From an uncultured Kordiimonas sp. (lineage in GTDB: Bacteria > Pseudomonadota > Alphaproteobacteria > Sphingomonadales > Kordiimonadaceae): a stretch of 64,000 nucleotides of DNA. Below the pieces are notes generated by a model that saw only the letters and a program-made list of their open reading frames with translations, was not told where the DNA came from and made no database searches. How positions within the stretch are numbered: position 1 is the stretch's first letter; each line of letters begins with the position of its first letter. The position numbers and the translations under genes were made by a program. The stretch lies in the NCBI GenBank assembly GCA_947492375.1, contig CANLMI010000001.1, positions 1,116,001-1,180,000 of the forward strand, read 5' to 3'. Of this stretch, positions 1-7,308 are shown in pieces.

Positions 1-568
1 AAACACTCAGAGGTAATTGTTTCCGGTGAACCATAGGTTCTTTGACCAGATCACTCCCAGCAAATTTATCCAAAACTTTTTTGTACGTATGTTCCGCGAT
101 TTCGGCGCCGTTATTTTCCATGAGTGTGGCAACAACCTGCTCATTGCCCTGTTCTGCAATCGCTTCAGACAATTGAGGGGAAACACTATCACGGCTTGCA
201 ACAGCTTTTTGTATATGCTCGCCTCTTGTGTTTACTATGGCGATCAGATCTTCATCCGTGAGGACATCAGAACTCGTTACAATCGGCATTGCAACTTCAT
301 TGACATCTTCAGCTAACGACAAGGCGACATCATGAGGAACATCAGGGTTATCTTTTAAGCTTTCTGACAATGCTGCACGCACTCGAACAGCCGCATCCTT
401 AAGCATAATGCGGAAGATATCTTCCGCTATTTTCCGCTCCCCATCACTTAACGACACACCTTCAAAGGTTTTTGCTACTTTAACAGCAGCTGCCGCTCTA
501 TTGTCATCATTTGTATCTTGCAATAATTTTGCGACATCTGTGCTGGTCAATATATTTTGGTCGGACAA
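1..568 (-). CDS. DUF2336 domain protein, 3' end beyond the window
   Basis: An uninterrupted leftward frame runs from a TTG codon at 568 to the window edge (189 codons seen). A GGGGA ribosome-binding site lies seven bases before the TTG, and an in-frame TGA sits two codons upstream of it (574-572), so translation cannot begin earlier in this frame. The protein is made of repeated amphipathic helices, including VRVRAALSESLKDNP and EAIAEQGNEQVVATLMEN, which is the HEAT-like pattern of the alphaproteobacterial DUF2336 (COG5330) family. The function of that family is not established. The gene is easy to miss because it lacks an ATG start. Family assignment is by recognition of the helix-repeat pattern, not a search. 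Confidence 0.75.
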   Translation of the reverse strand, partial: MSDQNILTSTDVAKLLQDTNDDNRAAAAVKVAKTFEGVSLSDGERKIAEDIFRIMLKDAAVRVRAALSESLKDNPDVPHDVALSLAEDVNEVAMPIVTSSDVLTDEDLIAIVNTRGEHIQKAVASRDSVSPQLSEAIAEQGNEQVVATLMENNGAEIAEHTYKKVLDKFAGSDLVKEPMVHRKQLPLSV

Positions 569-927
569 GGCTCAATCCCCATGAAAAATACTTTCCTGCA
601 ACCATACTTTGAAACTGTTAATTAGCAGTTAATAGCTAAAGTTTTAGCCAATTTGACACTATAGTATTTAAGTAATCACCTGAGATATAAACAAAAGTTC
701 TCGGTAGAGATGAATATCGATAACATAAAAGTCATGAGGGCTATCCTTATTATTTTATCTTTCCATTGTGATCTTAGGGATTACCCGCTAGCATGACGCC
801 ACTTTTAACTTTAGGGGTTCAACCATTCGTACGATTGGTTGTTGGAACAATTATAAATAATATCTGAAATTGGGATAAACACTTTTAAGAGTTTAGCCCT
901 TTTTTAATATAAAAATTGGGATTTACT
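569..927. other. Divergent intergenic region with an operator-like dyad
   Basis: 359 bases separate the leftward DUF2336 gene from the rightward symporter gene, so both promoters should lie here. The only ordered element I see is a 22-base imperfect palindrome at 820-841, annotated separately. A 28-codon frame starting near 711 has no good ribosome-binding site and is probably not a gene. Confidence 0.5.
820..841. promoter_or_regulatory. 22-bp imperfect palindrome, candidate operator
   Basis: The arms are CAACCATTCGT and ACGATTGGTTG. They are reverse complements except for one symmetric T/T mismatch pair. The site lies about 90 bases before the symporter start, a position suited to a dimeric repressor or activator. 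No regulator gene is adjacent. The dyad is seen in the sequence; the role is inference. Confidence 0.35.
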
Positions 928-2481
928 ATGAATAGACTGCTTGTCTCGCTGGGCATGATATTAAGCTGGACTCAAGTAAGTATGGCACAATCAAATGACC
1001 GTACATTCTCCGATGCCGTCAACGACGTGATGACACCAATCGCTGAAGTGATAGAACATGTTGTATTCTACAAACTAGAGCTTGCGTGGCTTCTTGGTGA
1101 TGGTACACCAGGCATTCCCTTTATCGTTATCTGGCTCCTCGGCGCAGCTATTTTCTTCTCTTTTTATATGGGTTTTCCAAACATTCGTAATTTCAAACAA
1201 TCCATGCAAATTGTCTCGGGTAAATATGACGACCCGAATGACCCCGGCGAAGTTACGCACTTTCAGGCGTTAACAGCAGCCGTTTCAGGCACTGTCGGCC
1301 TTGGCAATATCGCAGGTGTTGCAATTGCAATCTCAATTGGTGGGCCCGGTGCAACCTTCTGGATGATTATGGCGGGCCTCTTTGGCATGACGAGTAAATT
1401 TGTCGAATGTACTCTCGGCGTTAAATACCGCGAAATTGATGAAAACGGTGTCGTATCAGGTGGCCCGATGTATTATCTCTCGAAAGGTATGGCAAAACGT
1501 GGGATGCCGGGGCTTGGTAAAGTCCTCGCAATTGCTGCCGCTATTATTTGTATCGGCGGTGCCTTTGGCGCAGGTGCGATTTTTCAGGTAAACCAGTCTT
1601 CTGCACAATTTACGAACGAGATTGTTGCCCTAACTGGTGGCTCTGATAGTTTCTTTTTCGGACGTCCATGGTTATTTGGTATTCTTTTCTCATTCTTTGT
1701 TGGCCTTGTTATCATTGGCGGCATCAGGAAAATCACTAGTGTTACAGAACTATTGGTTCCTTTCATGGCACTGATTTATATTTCAGCTTCGCTGGTTGTG
1801 ATTTTAAGCAATGCCAGCGAAATCCCGGGCGCTTTTGTCCAGATTTTTGTCGGCGCTTTCTCCCCAGAGGGCGTGCAAGGTGGTATTATCGGCGTATTGG
1901 TTCAAGGTTTGCGTAGGGCAACATTCTCTAACGAGGCCGGCCTTGGTTCTGCTTCAATTGCACACTCGGCCGCGAAAACAAAAGAGCCTGTTTCAGAGGG
2001 CCTTGTTGCGGTATTGGAACCCTTCATCGATACAGTTGTTATCTGTACAATCACGGCTCTTGTTATTATCGTAACAAATTCCGCAGAGCCTGGTGCAACA
2101 GACGGTATCGCCCTTACTTCACGCGCATTTGCAAGCGCTGTTGATTGGTTCCCCAAGGTTCTAACGATTGCCGTTATGCTTTTCGCCTTTTCAACATCGA
2201 TTACTTGGTTTTATTATGGTCAACGCTCTTTCCTTTACCTTTTCGGTAACAACAAGGCGGCTGATTTAGCCTTTAAATTACTCTATATCGCGATGCTTAT
2301 TGTTGGTTCGGCAATGACCCTTGGTTCTGTTGTATCGATCGCTGATGCGCTATTACTTGCCATGGGTGTTCCCAACATTGTTGGCCTCGTTATCATGCGG
2401 AAAGAAGTTAAAGAGATGCTTGATGATTATCTCGCACGGATTAAATCCGGCGAAATTAAGCCGTATGTGGAAGAAGCATAA
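928..2481 (+). CDS. Sodium:alanine/amino-acid symporter, AGCS family
   Basis: A 517-residue polytopic membrane protein that should import a small neutral amino acid such as alanine or glycine with sodium. The family signature GLGNIAGVAIAISIGGPGA lies near residue 125, followed by GGPMYYLSKG, the AGCS segment FSNEAGLGSASIAHSAAKT and further hydrophobic helices to the C terminus. The N terminus (MNRLLVSLGMILSWTQVSMAQ) resembles a cleavable signal, as is common in proteobacterial members. I start at ATG 928, which has GGGA seven bases before it, rather than at an in-frame TTG four codons upstream. Substrate identity is inferred from the family only. A dyad at 820-841 may regulate it. The gene stands alone, with no catabolic partner beside it. 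Confidence 0.92.
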   Translation: MNRLLVSLGMILSWTQVSMAQSNDRTFSDAVNDVMTPIAEVIEHVVFYKLELAWLLGDGTPGIPFIVIWLLGAAIFFSFYMGFPNIRNFKQSMQIVSGKYDDPNDPGEVTHFQALTAAVSGTVGLGNIAGVAIAISIGGPGATFWMIMAGLFGMTSKFVECTLGVKYREIDENGVVSGGPMYYLSKGMAKRGMPGLGKVLAIAAAIICIGGAFGAGAIFQVNQSSAQFTNEIVALTGGSDSFFFGRPWLFGILFSFFVGLVIIGGIRKITSVTELLVPFMALIYISASLVVILSNASEIPGAFVQIFVGAFSPEGVQGGIIGVLVQGLRRATFSNEAGLGSASIAHSAAKTKEPVSEGLVAVLEPFIDTVVICTITALVIIVTNSAEPGATDGIALTSRAFASAVDWFPKVLTIAVMLFAFSTSITWFYYGQRSFLYLFGNNKAADLAFKLLYIAMLIVGSAMTLGSVVSIADALLLAMGVPNIVGLVIMRKEVKEMLDDYLARIKSGEIKPYVEEA

Positions 2482-2563
2482 ACCGATAAAAACTACGTGA
2501 CATTATGGCGCAGCATATATCTATTGCAGCATAATAAGCGTATAAATCATGCTTTAGTATTGT

Positions 2564-2599
2564 GGATGGGGTTACGACCTCATCCTAATTATTTAGGAT
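2564..2599 (+). promoter_or_regulatory. Two mutually exclusive hairpins over the cytochrome c ribosome-binding site
   Basis: Hairpin A pairs GGATGGGGT (2564-2572) with ACCTCATCC (2577-2585) around a TACG loop: nine pairs, one of them G-T. Hairpin B pairs ATCCTAA (2582-2588) with TTAGGAT (2593-2599) around TTAT: seven perfect pairs. The two share 2582-2585, so they cannot form together. The AGGA ribosome-binding site of the next gene is inside the 3' arm of B. B would hide it and A would free it. The pairing is seen; a switching function is inference. Confidence 0.4.
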
Positions 2600-2606
2600 A
2601 ATTGCT

Positions 2607-3035
2607 ATGATAAAAAATATCTTAATTGCTACTTTTCTGGTTTCAGCATCAATAGTTACCCCAGCCATCGCCGCTGATGATGACCCTGAGTCACGTGCGA
2701 TATCATCAGAAGGTGATGTAGCAAAAGGAAAACGTGTCTTTAATCGCTGTAAAGCATGCCATAATCTAACCGCAGCACCTCGCACACGGATAGGCCCAAA
2801 CCTTGATAATATTTTTGGCCGTACAGCAGGTACAAGTGAAACATTTAAACGGTATTCGAAGGCGCTCAAAGGAGCTAGCTTTGTATGGACAGAAGAAAAA
2901 CTGGATCAATGGCTATTGGCCCCTCGCACTTTCTTACCAGGTAATAAAATGGCATTCGCTGGCTTAAAAAAAGCAGAGCAACGTAGAGATTTGATTGCAT
3001 ACTTAAGAACAGCAACAATTGCTGACGCAGAATAA
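2607..3035 (+). CDS. Secreted class I c-type cytochrome
   Basis: A 142-residue soluble electron carrier. A signal peptide spans about residues 1-23 (ending AIAA), so the mature protein is periplasmic. Haem is attached through C48, C51 and H52 in the CKACH motif, and M115 in LPGNKMAF is the expected sixth iron ligand. The mono-haem layout, with GPNLDNIFGR after the haem site, matches the cytochrome c550/c552 type of alphaproteobacteria. ATG 2607 has AGGA at 2595-2598, eight bases upstream, inside a hairpin arm. The next gene (MlaC-like) follows after 52 bases on the same strand. The redox partner cannot be told from context, because no oxidase or dehydrogenase operon is adjacent. Confidence 0.92.
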   Translation: MIKNILIATFLVSASIVTPAIAADDDPESRAISSEGDVAKGKRVFNRCKACHNLTAAPRTRIGPNLDNIFGRTAGTSETFKRYSKALKGASFVWTEEKLDQWLLAPRTFLPGNKMAFAGLKKAEQRRDLIAYLRTATIADAE

Positions 3036-3087
3036 TCGACCTGCATAAGCTTGCATGTTAACGAAATAGATACTTAAGGGTGAATTT

Positions 3088-3717
3088 ATGATTAGAAAAG
3101 CCATAATTCCAGGCCTGTTAGTGGCATTTAGTTTTTTCGCTGTATCACAGCATACATTCGCCCAAAGCAGTGATCGGGCTGTTGACGACATCCAAGGCGC
3201 TATCTCCTTTATCGAAGGATTATCAGACGAAACAAGAGCCGTTTGGAGCGATACAAATATGACAGCGGAAGAACGCTCCAAAGCGTTCCGCGACATATTC
3301 GAACAAGCAACCGATATTGAACTCTTGGCAAAAGGAATGCTCGGACGCCATTACCGGACAGCTTCAACAGAATTACGCAAAGCATATATGACGGCCATGG
3401 CCAACTATATTGTGTATGAATTCGATAAGCGTATGGCGCAAATTGGATTTAAACAGCTTGCCGTAACGGGTACAACACCAGCCTCAGGTAAACGCGGTCA
3501 CTTATTTGTACGCACCCAAGTTGACCGCGAAGATGGTGCTCCATTGCTTGCTGATTGGCGCGTGCGGAAGAAAAATGGCCAATTTCAAATTGTTAACCTT
3601 GAAATTGAAGGCATCAACCTTTTGATAACCAACCGAGAACTATTCTCCTCCCGCATCAAAGACGTTGGCCTTGAAGGACTAATCGAAGAATTAAAAAATG
3701 GCGTTGAAGAGAGCTAA
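3088..3717 (+). CDS. mlaC: MlaC/Ttg2D-family phospholipid-binding protein
   Basis: A 209-residue periplasmic protein with a signal peptide (residues 1-26, ending TFAQ). It has the whole-length MlaC pattern: a helical N-terminal half (SLIEGL-type and EERSKAFRDIFEQ), the LAKGMLGRHYRTAS segment, then TGTTPASGKRGHLFVRTQV and the strand pair LADWRVRKKNGQFQIVNLEI. MlaC shuttles phospholipid across the periplasm between outer- and inner-membrane complexes. The rest of an mla operon (ATPase, permease, MCE protein) is not here, so this is an orphan copy or the system is split. AAGGGTG precedes ATG 3088 at good spacing. It converges on the ACT-domain gene with only six bases between stops. Confidence 0.85.
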   Translation: MIRKAIIPGLLVAFSFFAVSQHTFAQSSDRAVDDIQGAISFIEGLSDETRAVWSDTNMTAEERSKAFRDIFEQATDIELLAKGMLGRHYRTASTELRKAYMTAMANYIVYEFDKRMAQIGFKQLAVTGTTPASGKRGHLFVRTQVDREDGAPLLADWRVRKKNGQFQIVNLEIEGINLLITNRELFSSRIKDVGLEGLIEELKNGVEES

Positions 3718-3734
3718 GGCTACCTAAGCTTTTT
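3712..3734 (+). terminator. Probable intrinsic terminator after mlaC
   Basis: AGCTAAGG and CCTAAGCT pair around CTA with one A-A mismatch, followed by TTTT. The stem begins at the mlaC stop codon and overlaps the 3' end of the convergent ACT-domain gene. Confidence 0.45.
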
Positions 3735-4254
3735 CAACTGCACAATTTAATCGCAGGCTTCCTGCTGTATTATAAAGCGCTGTTTCCAGCGCTTTATATG
3801 TATCTGCCTTGATATTAACTGCAAATCGTGTTCGATAATCATAACCGTTGCCAGCTTCGCTTCGACGGCTACTCATACGAACAATGTTTGCATCATACTT
3901 TCCAAATACTTCGCTCATTCTGGCAACCAACCCTGGCCTGTCGCCTCCTGAAAATTCGACCACATGCGTAATGACACTATCATCTAAACGGTCAAAATTA
4001 TAACTGGCCGGTTGCAGGCTGATTCTAGTATCTTCTGGTAATCCACAAGCCCTCAAGCCTTCCTCAACATCATTTACATCCACATCAGATAGCAATTCTA
4101 CAAGGCTTGAAAACTCAAACCCTGTTCCCAACACAGCAAATGTTGTATCAGCCAAATTAACACCAGTTTCAAAGAGATAGCCGGTAATGTTGGCAATATG
4201 CCCCACATCATCTGAGCCGGTAATGCGTAAAATGTAATTCATATTGTTCGACAT
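3724..4254 (-). CDS. Tandem ACT-domain regulatory protein, GcvR-like
   Basis: 176 residues with two ACT folds. The first begins YILRITGSDDVGHIANITGYL (residues about 7-27), the second at VVEFSGGDRPGLVARMSEVF (about 96-115). The G-DR-PGLV turn is where ACT domains bind amino acids. In enterobacteria GcvR has the same two-ACT layout and represses glycine-cleavage genes by binding GcvA. No gcv genes are nearby, so only the class of function (amino-acid sensing) is supported. AAGGGAA lies about eight bases before ATG 4254. The upstream DUF4170 gene is divergent. Confidence 0.75.
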   Translation of the reverse strand: MSNNMNYILRITGSDDVGHIANITGYLFETGVNLADTTFAVLGTGFEFSSLVELLSDVDVNDVEEGLRACGLPEDTRISLQPASYNFDRLDDSVITHVVEFSGGDRPGLVARMSEVFGKYDANIVRMSSRRSEAGNGYDYRTRFAVNIKADTYKALETALYNTAGSLRLNCAVEKA

Positions 4255-4349
4255 AATAGTTTCCCTTGAAACAAAATAACTGGTGTTTTTATATTATTTT
4301 GATAAACAAACGCTTAGATCAACATATATTTTTATAAAAGGGTATTTTG

Positions 4350-4571
4350 ATGTCCGAAAAACAACTTCCTCACCTTGTATTTGGCGGTCAAGTTAAAGAC
4401 CCACAAACACTAGAGTTTGTCGATTTAAACAAAGTAGATATTGTTGGGATTTTCCCAAGCTATAACGAAGCTGAATGTGCATGGCGCAGTGTCAGTCAGG
4501 CTAACGTTGATGATGCCATGACAAAATATGTTATTGCCCATCTGCATCGCCTGTTGGAACCAGAGGTTTAA
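4350..4571 (+). CDS. DUF4170 family protein
   Basis: 73 residues, soluble. The recognisable DUF4170 pattern is HLVFGGQVKDPQTLEFVDL, then DIVGIFPSYNEAECAWRS and a C-terminal YVIAHLHRLLEPE. The family is almost confined to alphaproteobacteria and has no known function. ATG 4350 has AAAGGG seven bases upstream and is preferred to a TTG one codon earlier. It is a single gene, divergent from the ACT-domain gene; about 85 bases separate it from the convergent small gene at 4656-4832. Confidence 0.85.
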   Translation: MSEKQLPHLVFGGQVKDPQTLEFVDLNKVDIVGIFPSYNEAECAWRSVSQANVDDAMTKYVIAHLHRLLEPEV

Positions 4572-4655
4572 TATCGCTGACAACGCAAGAAAGTCTTGGT
4601 CAAAGGCCAAGACTGGTACAGGGTATAGCTGTTAAAAGTTTTTACGTATAAGTAT

Positions 4656-4832
4656 TTACTGTGATTTAAAGTAGCTGTTGATTCCAAGTTCAATCGTAAT
4701 TCGGGTATCATCATAAGCGCCCATTCGGTCAATTAAGACACGTCGAGCCTCTTCATGGCTTTGGGGGTGTAACCGGTTAAGTTCAAGAGCAACAAGTCGC
4801 CCCAAGCCTTCATTATTCACAGCATCTAACAT
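4656..4832 (-). CDS. Hypothetical 58-residue protein
   Basis: A short leftward frame encodes 58 residues, starting MLDAVNNEGLGRLVALELNR and ending GINSYFKSQ. It is preceded by GGAT about seven bases before ATG 4832. The protein is soluble, charged and helix-like (SHEEARRVLIDRMGAYDD), with codon use like the neighbours and a composition unlike random translation. I do not recognise a family. It may be a conserved small regulator or an adaptor. It converges on DUF4170. Confidence 0.55.
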   Translation of the reverse strand: MLDAVNNEGLGRLVALELNRLHPQSHEEARRVLIDRMGAYDDTRITIELGINSYFKSQ

Positions 4833-5277
4833 TTCATATCCAATTTTAATTCATTTCTGAATTTCTATACTGCAAACAAAAAACAGCTTTCTTTCATTTT
4901 CGTTACAGAAATGTAAAACCCCATCTTATTTTCTATGTAATTTTTAAATTTGAGGGTTATTTTATAGAAAATTACTTAACCTATGATGAAGTTGAACCGA
5001 TTCCCATATTAACATCTACCAAAAACAAGATATTTTCGCCTAATAAAGCAATCACAAAAATATCACTCTAATAAATAACGTGTGATGTAATAAAACCATA
5101 TTCAATTTGATATCGTAATATATTCAAACAGTTAAGTTCAATAGATAGAGCGTTAAATTCTATTTAGGATTTCAACAATAGTCGGATATGACCTCGTTAA
5201 CCGGTGAACAACTGGGCTCTACGTTGACTTTTAGTAAAATCGAGCCTAATCAATTGCGATATTTATGGAGTATATGA
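4833..5277. other. AT-rich intergenic region before hspQ
   Basis: 445 bases, strongly AT-rich. A TTGACT hexamer at 5224-5229 could be a -35 element for hspQ, but the matching -10 (5247-5252) is poor. A 29-codon frame abutting hspQ is annotated separately. An 8-base inverted repeat (GTAATTTT/AAAATTAC, about 4938-4977) is probably chance in such AT-rich DNA. I see no other gene or RNA. Confidence 0.45.
5188..5277 (+). CDS. Possible 29-codon upstream ORF of hspQ
   Basis: ATG 5188 opens 29 codons (MTSLTGEQLGSTLTFSKIEP...) ending in TGA at 5275-5277, which directly abuts the hspQ ATG as TGAATG. The hspQ ribosome-binding site GGAG lies inside its last codons. If translated, it would couple translation to hspQ. 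It has only a weak ribosome-binding site of its own (CGGA immediately before the ATG), so it may be chance. Confidence 0.22.
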   Translation: MTSLTGEQLGSTLTFSKIEPNQLRYLWSI

Positions 5278-5622
5278 ATGGACTATAATCCACATATTAC
5301 CAAGAGAGCTTTGTTTGAACTTGGACAAGTCGTTAAACACAGGTTGTTTTCGTTTCGCGGCGTTATTTTTGATGTTGATCCTGAATTTGCCAATAGCGAA
5401 GAATGGTGGGAGTCTATTCCGGCTGAGATCAGACCTGAAAAAGGCCAACCGTTTTATCATTTACTAGCCGAAAATGAAGAAACAACATACGAAGCATATG
5501 TTTCACAACAGAATCTGATACCCGATGTTAGCGGTGAGCCTGTAAACCATCCTGAAGTTGATGAATTGTTCGGTTCCTTCGATGGTGACAAGTATGAAAT
5601 TACAGGTATCGCCAAGCATTAA
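5278..5622 (+). CDS. hspQ: Heat-shock protein HspQ (YccV-like)
   Basis: 114 residues. The family fold is recognised by FELGQVVKHRLFSFRGVIFDVDPEF near the N terminus, WWESIP, and the conserved QPFYHLLAENEETTYEAYVSQQNL in the middle. HspQ binds hemimethylated oriC DNA in vitro and in enterobacteria enhances Lon-type proteolysis of selected substrates. GGAG lies eight bases before ATG 5278. It is a single rightward gene; its 3' side meets a leftward small gene and its terminator. Confidence 0.93.
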   Translation: MDYNPHITKRALFELGQVVKHRLFSFRGVIFDVDPEFANSEEWWESIPAEIRPEKGQPFYHLLAENEETTYEAYVSQQNLIPDVSGEPVNHPEVDELFGSFDGDKYEITGIAKH

Positions 5623-5642
5623 TTTGTCAAAATACCACCGAT

Positions 5643-5667
5643 ACAAAAAAGACGGCCACTGGCCGCC
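5643..5667 (-). terminator. Intrinsic terminator for the leftward 36-aa gene
   Basis: Read leftward, GGCGGCC and GGCCGTC form a seven-pair stem (one G-T) with an AGT loop, followed by TTTTTTG. It lies 30 bases beyond the stop of the small membrane-protein gene. Rightward it has no T tract, so it serves hspQ poorly. Confidence 0.8.
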
Positions 5668-5696
5668 TGATTTATCTTAGTTATATATTTGGCTGA

Positions 5697-5807
5697 TTAA
5701 GCAACGAAAAGTGCCAACAGACCCAATACAACTATGCACGCGATTGATCCTCTGACCATCCATTTTATAAACCCATCAAATGTATTTTCTTGCTCTTTGA
5801 TTTCCAT
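5697..5807 (-). CDS. aa3-type cytochrome c oxidase subunit IV-like small membrane protein
   Basis: A 36-residue protein beginning MEIKEQENTFDGFIKWM, with a single membrane helix at about residues 17-36 (VRGSIACIVVLGLLALFVA). The charged N terminus, the FxGFIKW segment and one C-terminal helix are the pattern of the bacterial aa3 oxidase subunit IV family, which stabilises the haem-copper oxidase in the inner membrane. AGGGG sits six bases before ATG 5807 and a strong terminator follows, so this is a real monocistronic gene. No other oxidase subunit is in the window; isolated copies are usual in alphaproteobacteria. Confidence 0.7.
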   Translation of the reverse strand: MEIKEQENTFDGFIKWMVRGSIACIVVLGLLALFVA

Positions 5808-5920
5808 TGTTAACCCCTATAGATCAAATTCTTAAATGCATGCCCTTCATGCGCAACATATGGCTTCTATAAACGAATAAAAATAAAACGCCAAGCCCTT
5901 AGATAAGCGAGAATACCAGC

Positions 5921-6919
5921 TTATATTCGTTTTATACAGGCTTGCAACATTGATGGATCAATATTACCACCACTAATAACACAAACACTTACTTTATCAC
6001 GAACATCAACCTTCCCCGTTAAGATAGCAGCTAAAGATACAACGCCCCCTGGTTCGCCAACAAGCTTTAATGTGGTCGCAGCATAACCAACCGTTTCCCT
6101 GACCTCTTCATCGCTAACACTTACCCCCTGAATTCCAAGCGCTTTCAGGACAGAGAATGTTAAAGGCCCAGGGCTATCAGATAATAATGCATCACAAATC
6201 GAGCGTGCGTTGGGGTCGATGAATTTACGCTCACCCGCATCCAAAGATCGTTTGGTATCGTCAAAATCATCAGGTTCAACAATATAACCAGCTACAGTTG
6301 GAAAATGATGCTTAAGCGCAGTGAAAGATCCTGAGCTTAACCCTCCCCCCCCGCAATTAATCAACACCTGATCAGGGGTAACACCCAATCGCTGCATATC
6401 TTCAGCGATTTCAAGGCCAACAGTGCCCTGCCCTGCCATGATATGTACATCATTGTAGGAAGGTACAACAATTGCGCCTGTATCATCCGCAATCTGGCGC
6501 GCGATAGCTTCCCTATCTTCTTTAAAGCGATCATAAAGCCGAACATTGCCACCAAAAGCACGGGTATTATCCACTTTAATTTTAGGCGCATCTTCCGGCA
6601 TAACAATTGTTGCCTTAACATCCAATAACGACGCTGCCTTAGCAACCCCTTGGGCATGATTACCGCTTGAAAACGCAACAACACCTCGCCTTTTCTCGTC
6701 ATCGCCCAGTCTGGAAATACGGTTATAGGCACCGCGAAATTTGAAAGAACCCGTAAGCTGCAAGCATTCTGGTTTTATAAATACACGCCCACCGACCCGC
6801 TCATTCAAAAGCCTGTTTTCAATCAACGGTGTGCGATGCGCCATTTCTTTGATTTGATCCGCAGCATCAAGTACATCTGCATACTGGATAGGCAAATCGG
6901 TTGCGACAGTTTCAATCAT
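5921..6919 (-). CDS. PLP-dependent threonine/serine ammonia-lyase family enzyme
   Basis: 332 residues of the fold-type II PLP family. K60 in TGSFKFRGAYN should form the Schiff base with PLP. The phosphate-binding glycine loop is NCGGGGLSSG, SSGNHAQG binds the substrate carboxylate, and GEPGGVVSLAA follows. There is no C-terminal ACT domain, so it resembles the short catabolic threonine dehydratase or 3-hydroxyaspartate dehydratase rather than biosynthetic IlvA. It should deaminate threonine or serine to the 2-oxo acid. ATG 6919 has AAAGGG eight bases upstream and is preferred to an ATG eight codons earlier. Exact substrate is not decidable from sequence. Confidence 0.85.
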   Translation of the reverse strand: MIETVATDLPIQYADVLDAADQIKEMAHRTPLIENRLLNERVGGRVFIKPECLQLTGSFKFRGAYNRISRLGDDEKRRGVVAFSSGNHAQGVAKAASLLDVKATIVMPEDAPKIKVDNTRAFGGNVRLYDRFKEDREAIARQIADDTGAIVVPSYNDVHIMAGQGTVGLEIAEDMQRLGVTPDQVLINCGGGGLSSGSFTALKHHFPTVAGYIVEPDDFDDTKRSLDAGERKFIDPNARSICDALLSDSPGPLTFSVLKALGIQGVSVSDEEVRETVGYAATTLKLVGEPGGVVSLAAILTGKVDVRDKVSVCVISGGNIDPSMLQACIKRI

Positions 6920-6966
6920 AATACGAACCCTTTGAAGTGTCATAGGTCGCTAGTAGCATATTAATT

Positions 6967-7221
6967 TTATTTCGGATTATTTTTTTCTGCTTTGCGTGCG
7001 CGGCGTTCTTGCCACCATCTGCCCAGTCGCACTTCACTACGCCTTCTAAAGCGCCGGACAACAGGAAAGTCAACAGAGAGGATAATCAGTCCAAGCGGCA
7101 CCATCCAAAAGCCAAGGACGGGTAGAAACCCAAGCAAACCACCAAAAATACAAAGCACACCAACAACCAACCTTCCCGTCCGGCTTGCTGGCGTTACACG
7201 GTCTACATATTTTTTAACCAT
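6967..7221 (-). CDS. Small two-helix membrane protein, PGPGW-like
   Basis: 84 residues with two close hydrophobic segments (LVVGVLCIFGGLLGFLPVLG and MVPLGLIILSVDFPVV) flanked by a basic N terminus and a very basic C-terminal tail (RRFRRRSEVRLGRWWQERRARK). The layout resembles the putative transmembrane PGPGW group, though the exact PGPGW motif is replaced by LPVLGFW. Function unknown. It lies 47 bases upstream of the ammonia-lyase gene on the same strand and may be co-transcribed with it. Confidence 0.55.
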   Translation of the reverse strand: MVKKYVDRVTPASRTGRLVVGVLCIFGGLLGFLPVLGFWMVPLGLIILSVDFPVVRRFRRRSEVRLGRWWQERRARKAEKNNPK

Positions 7222-7308
7222 GAGGGTAATATCTCGCTGTCATTATTTTTTTATGATCTTTCTCATATAGGGATAATAGCCTTCATGTTACAAGGGGTGC
7301 TCTGAACT

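Noticed and set aside
711-797. 28-codon rightward frame in the DUF2336-symporter gap
   Set aside because: No ribosome-binding site and no protein-like pattern; ends within AT-rich DNA.
4938-4977. Inverted repeat GTAATTTT/AAAATTAC
   Set aside because: Expected by chance in such AT-rich sequence, with a long loop and no adjacent gene signal.
5224-5252. TTGACT-N17-TAATCA as hspQ promoter
   Set aside because: The -10 matches the consensus poorly; kept only as a remark in the intergenic entry.
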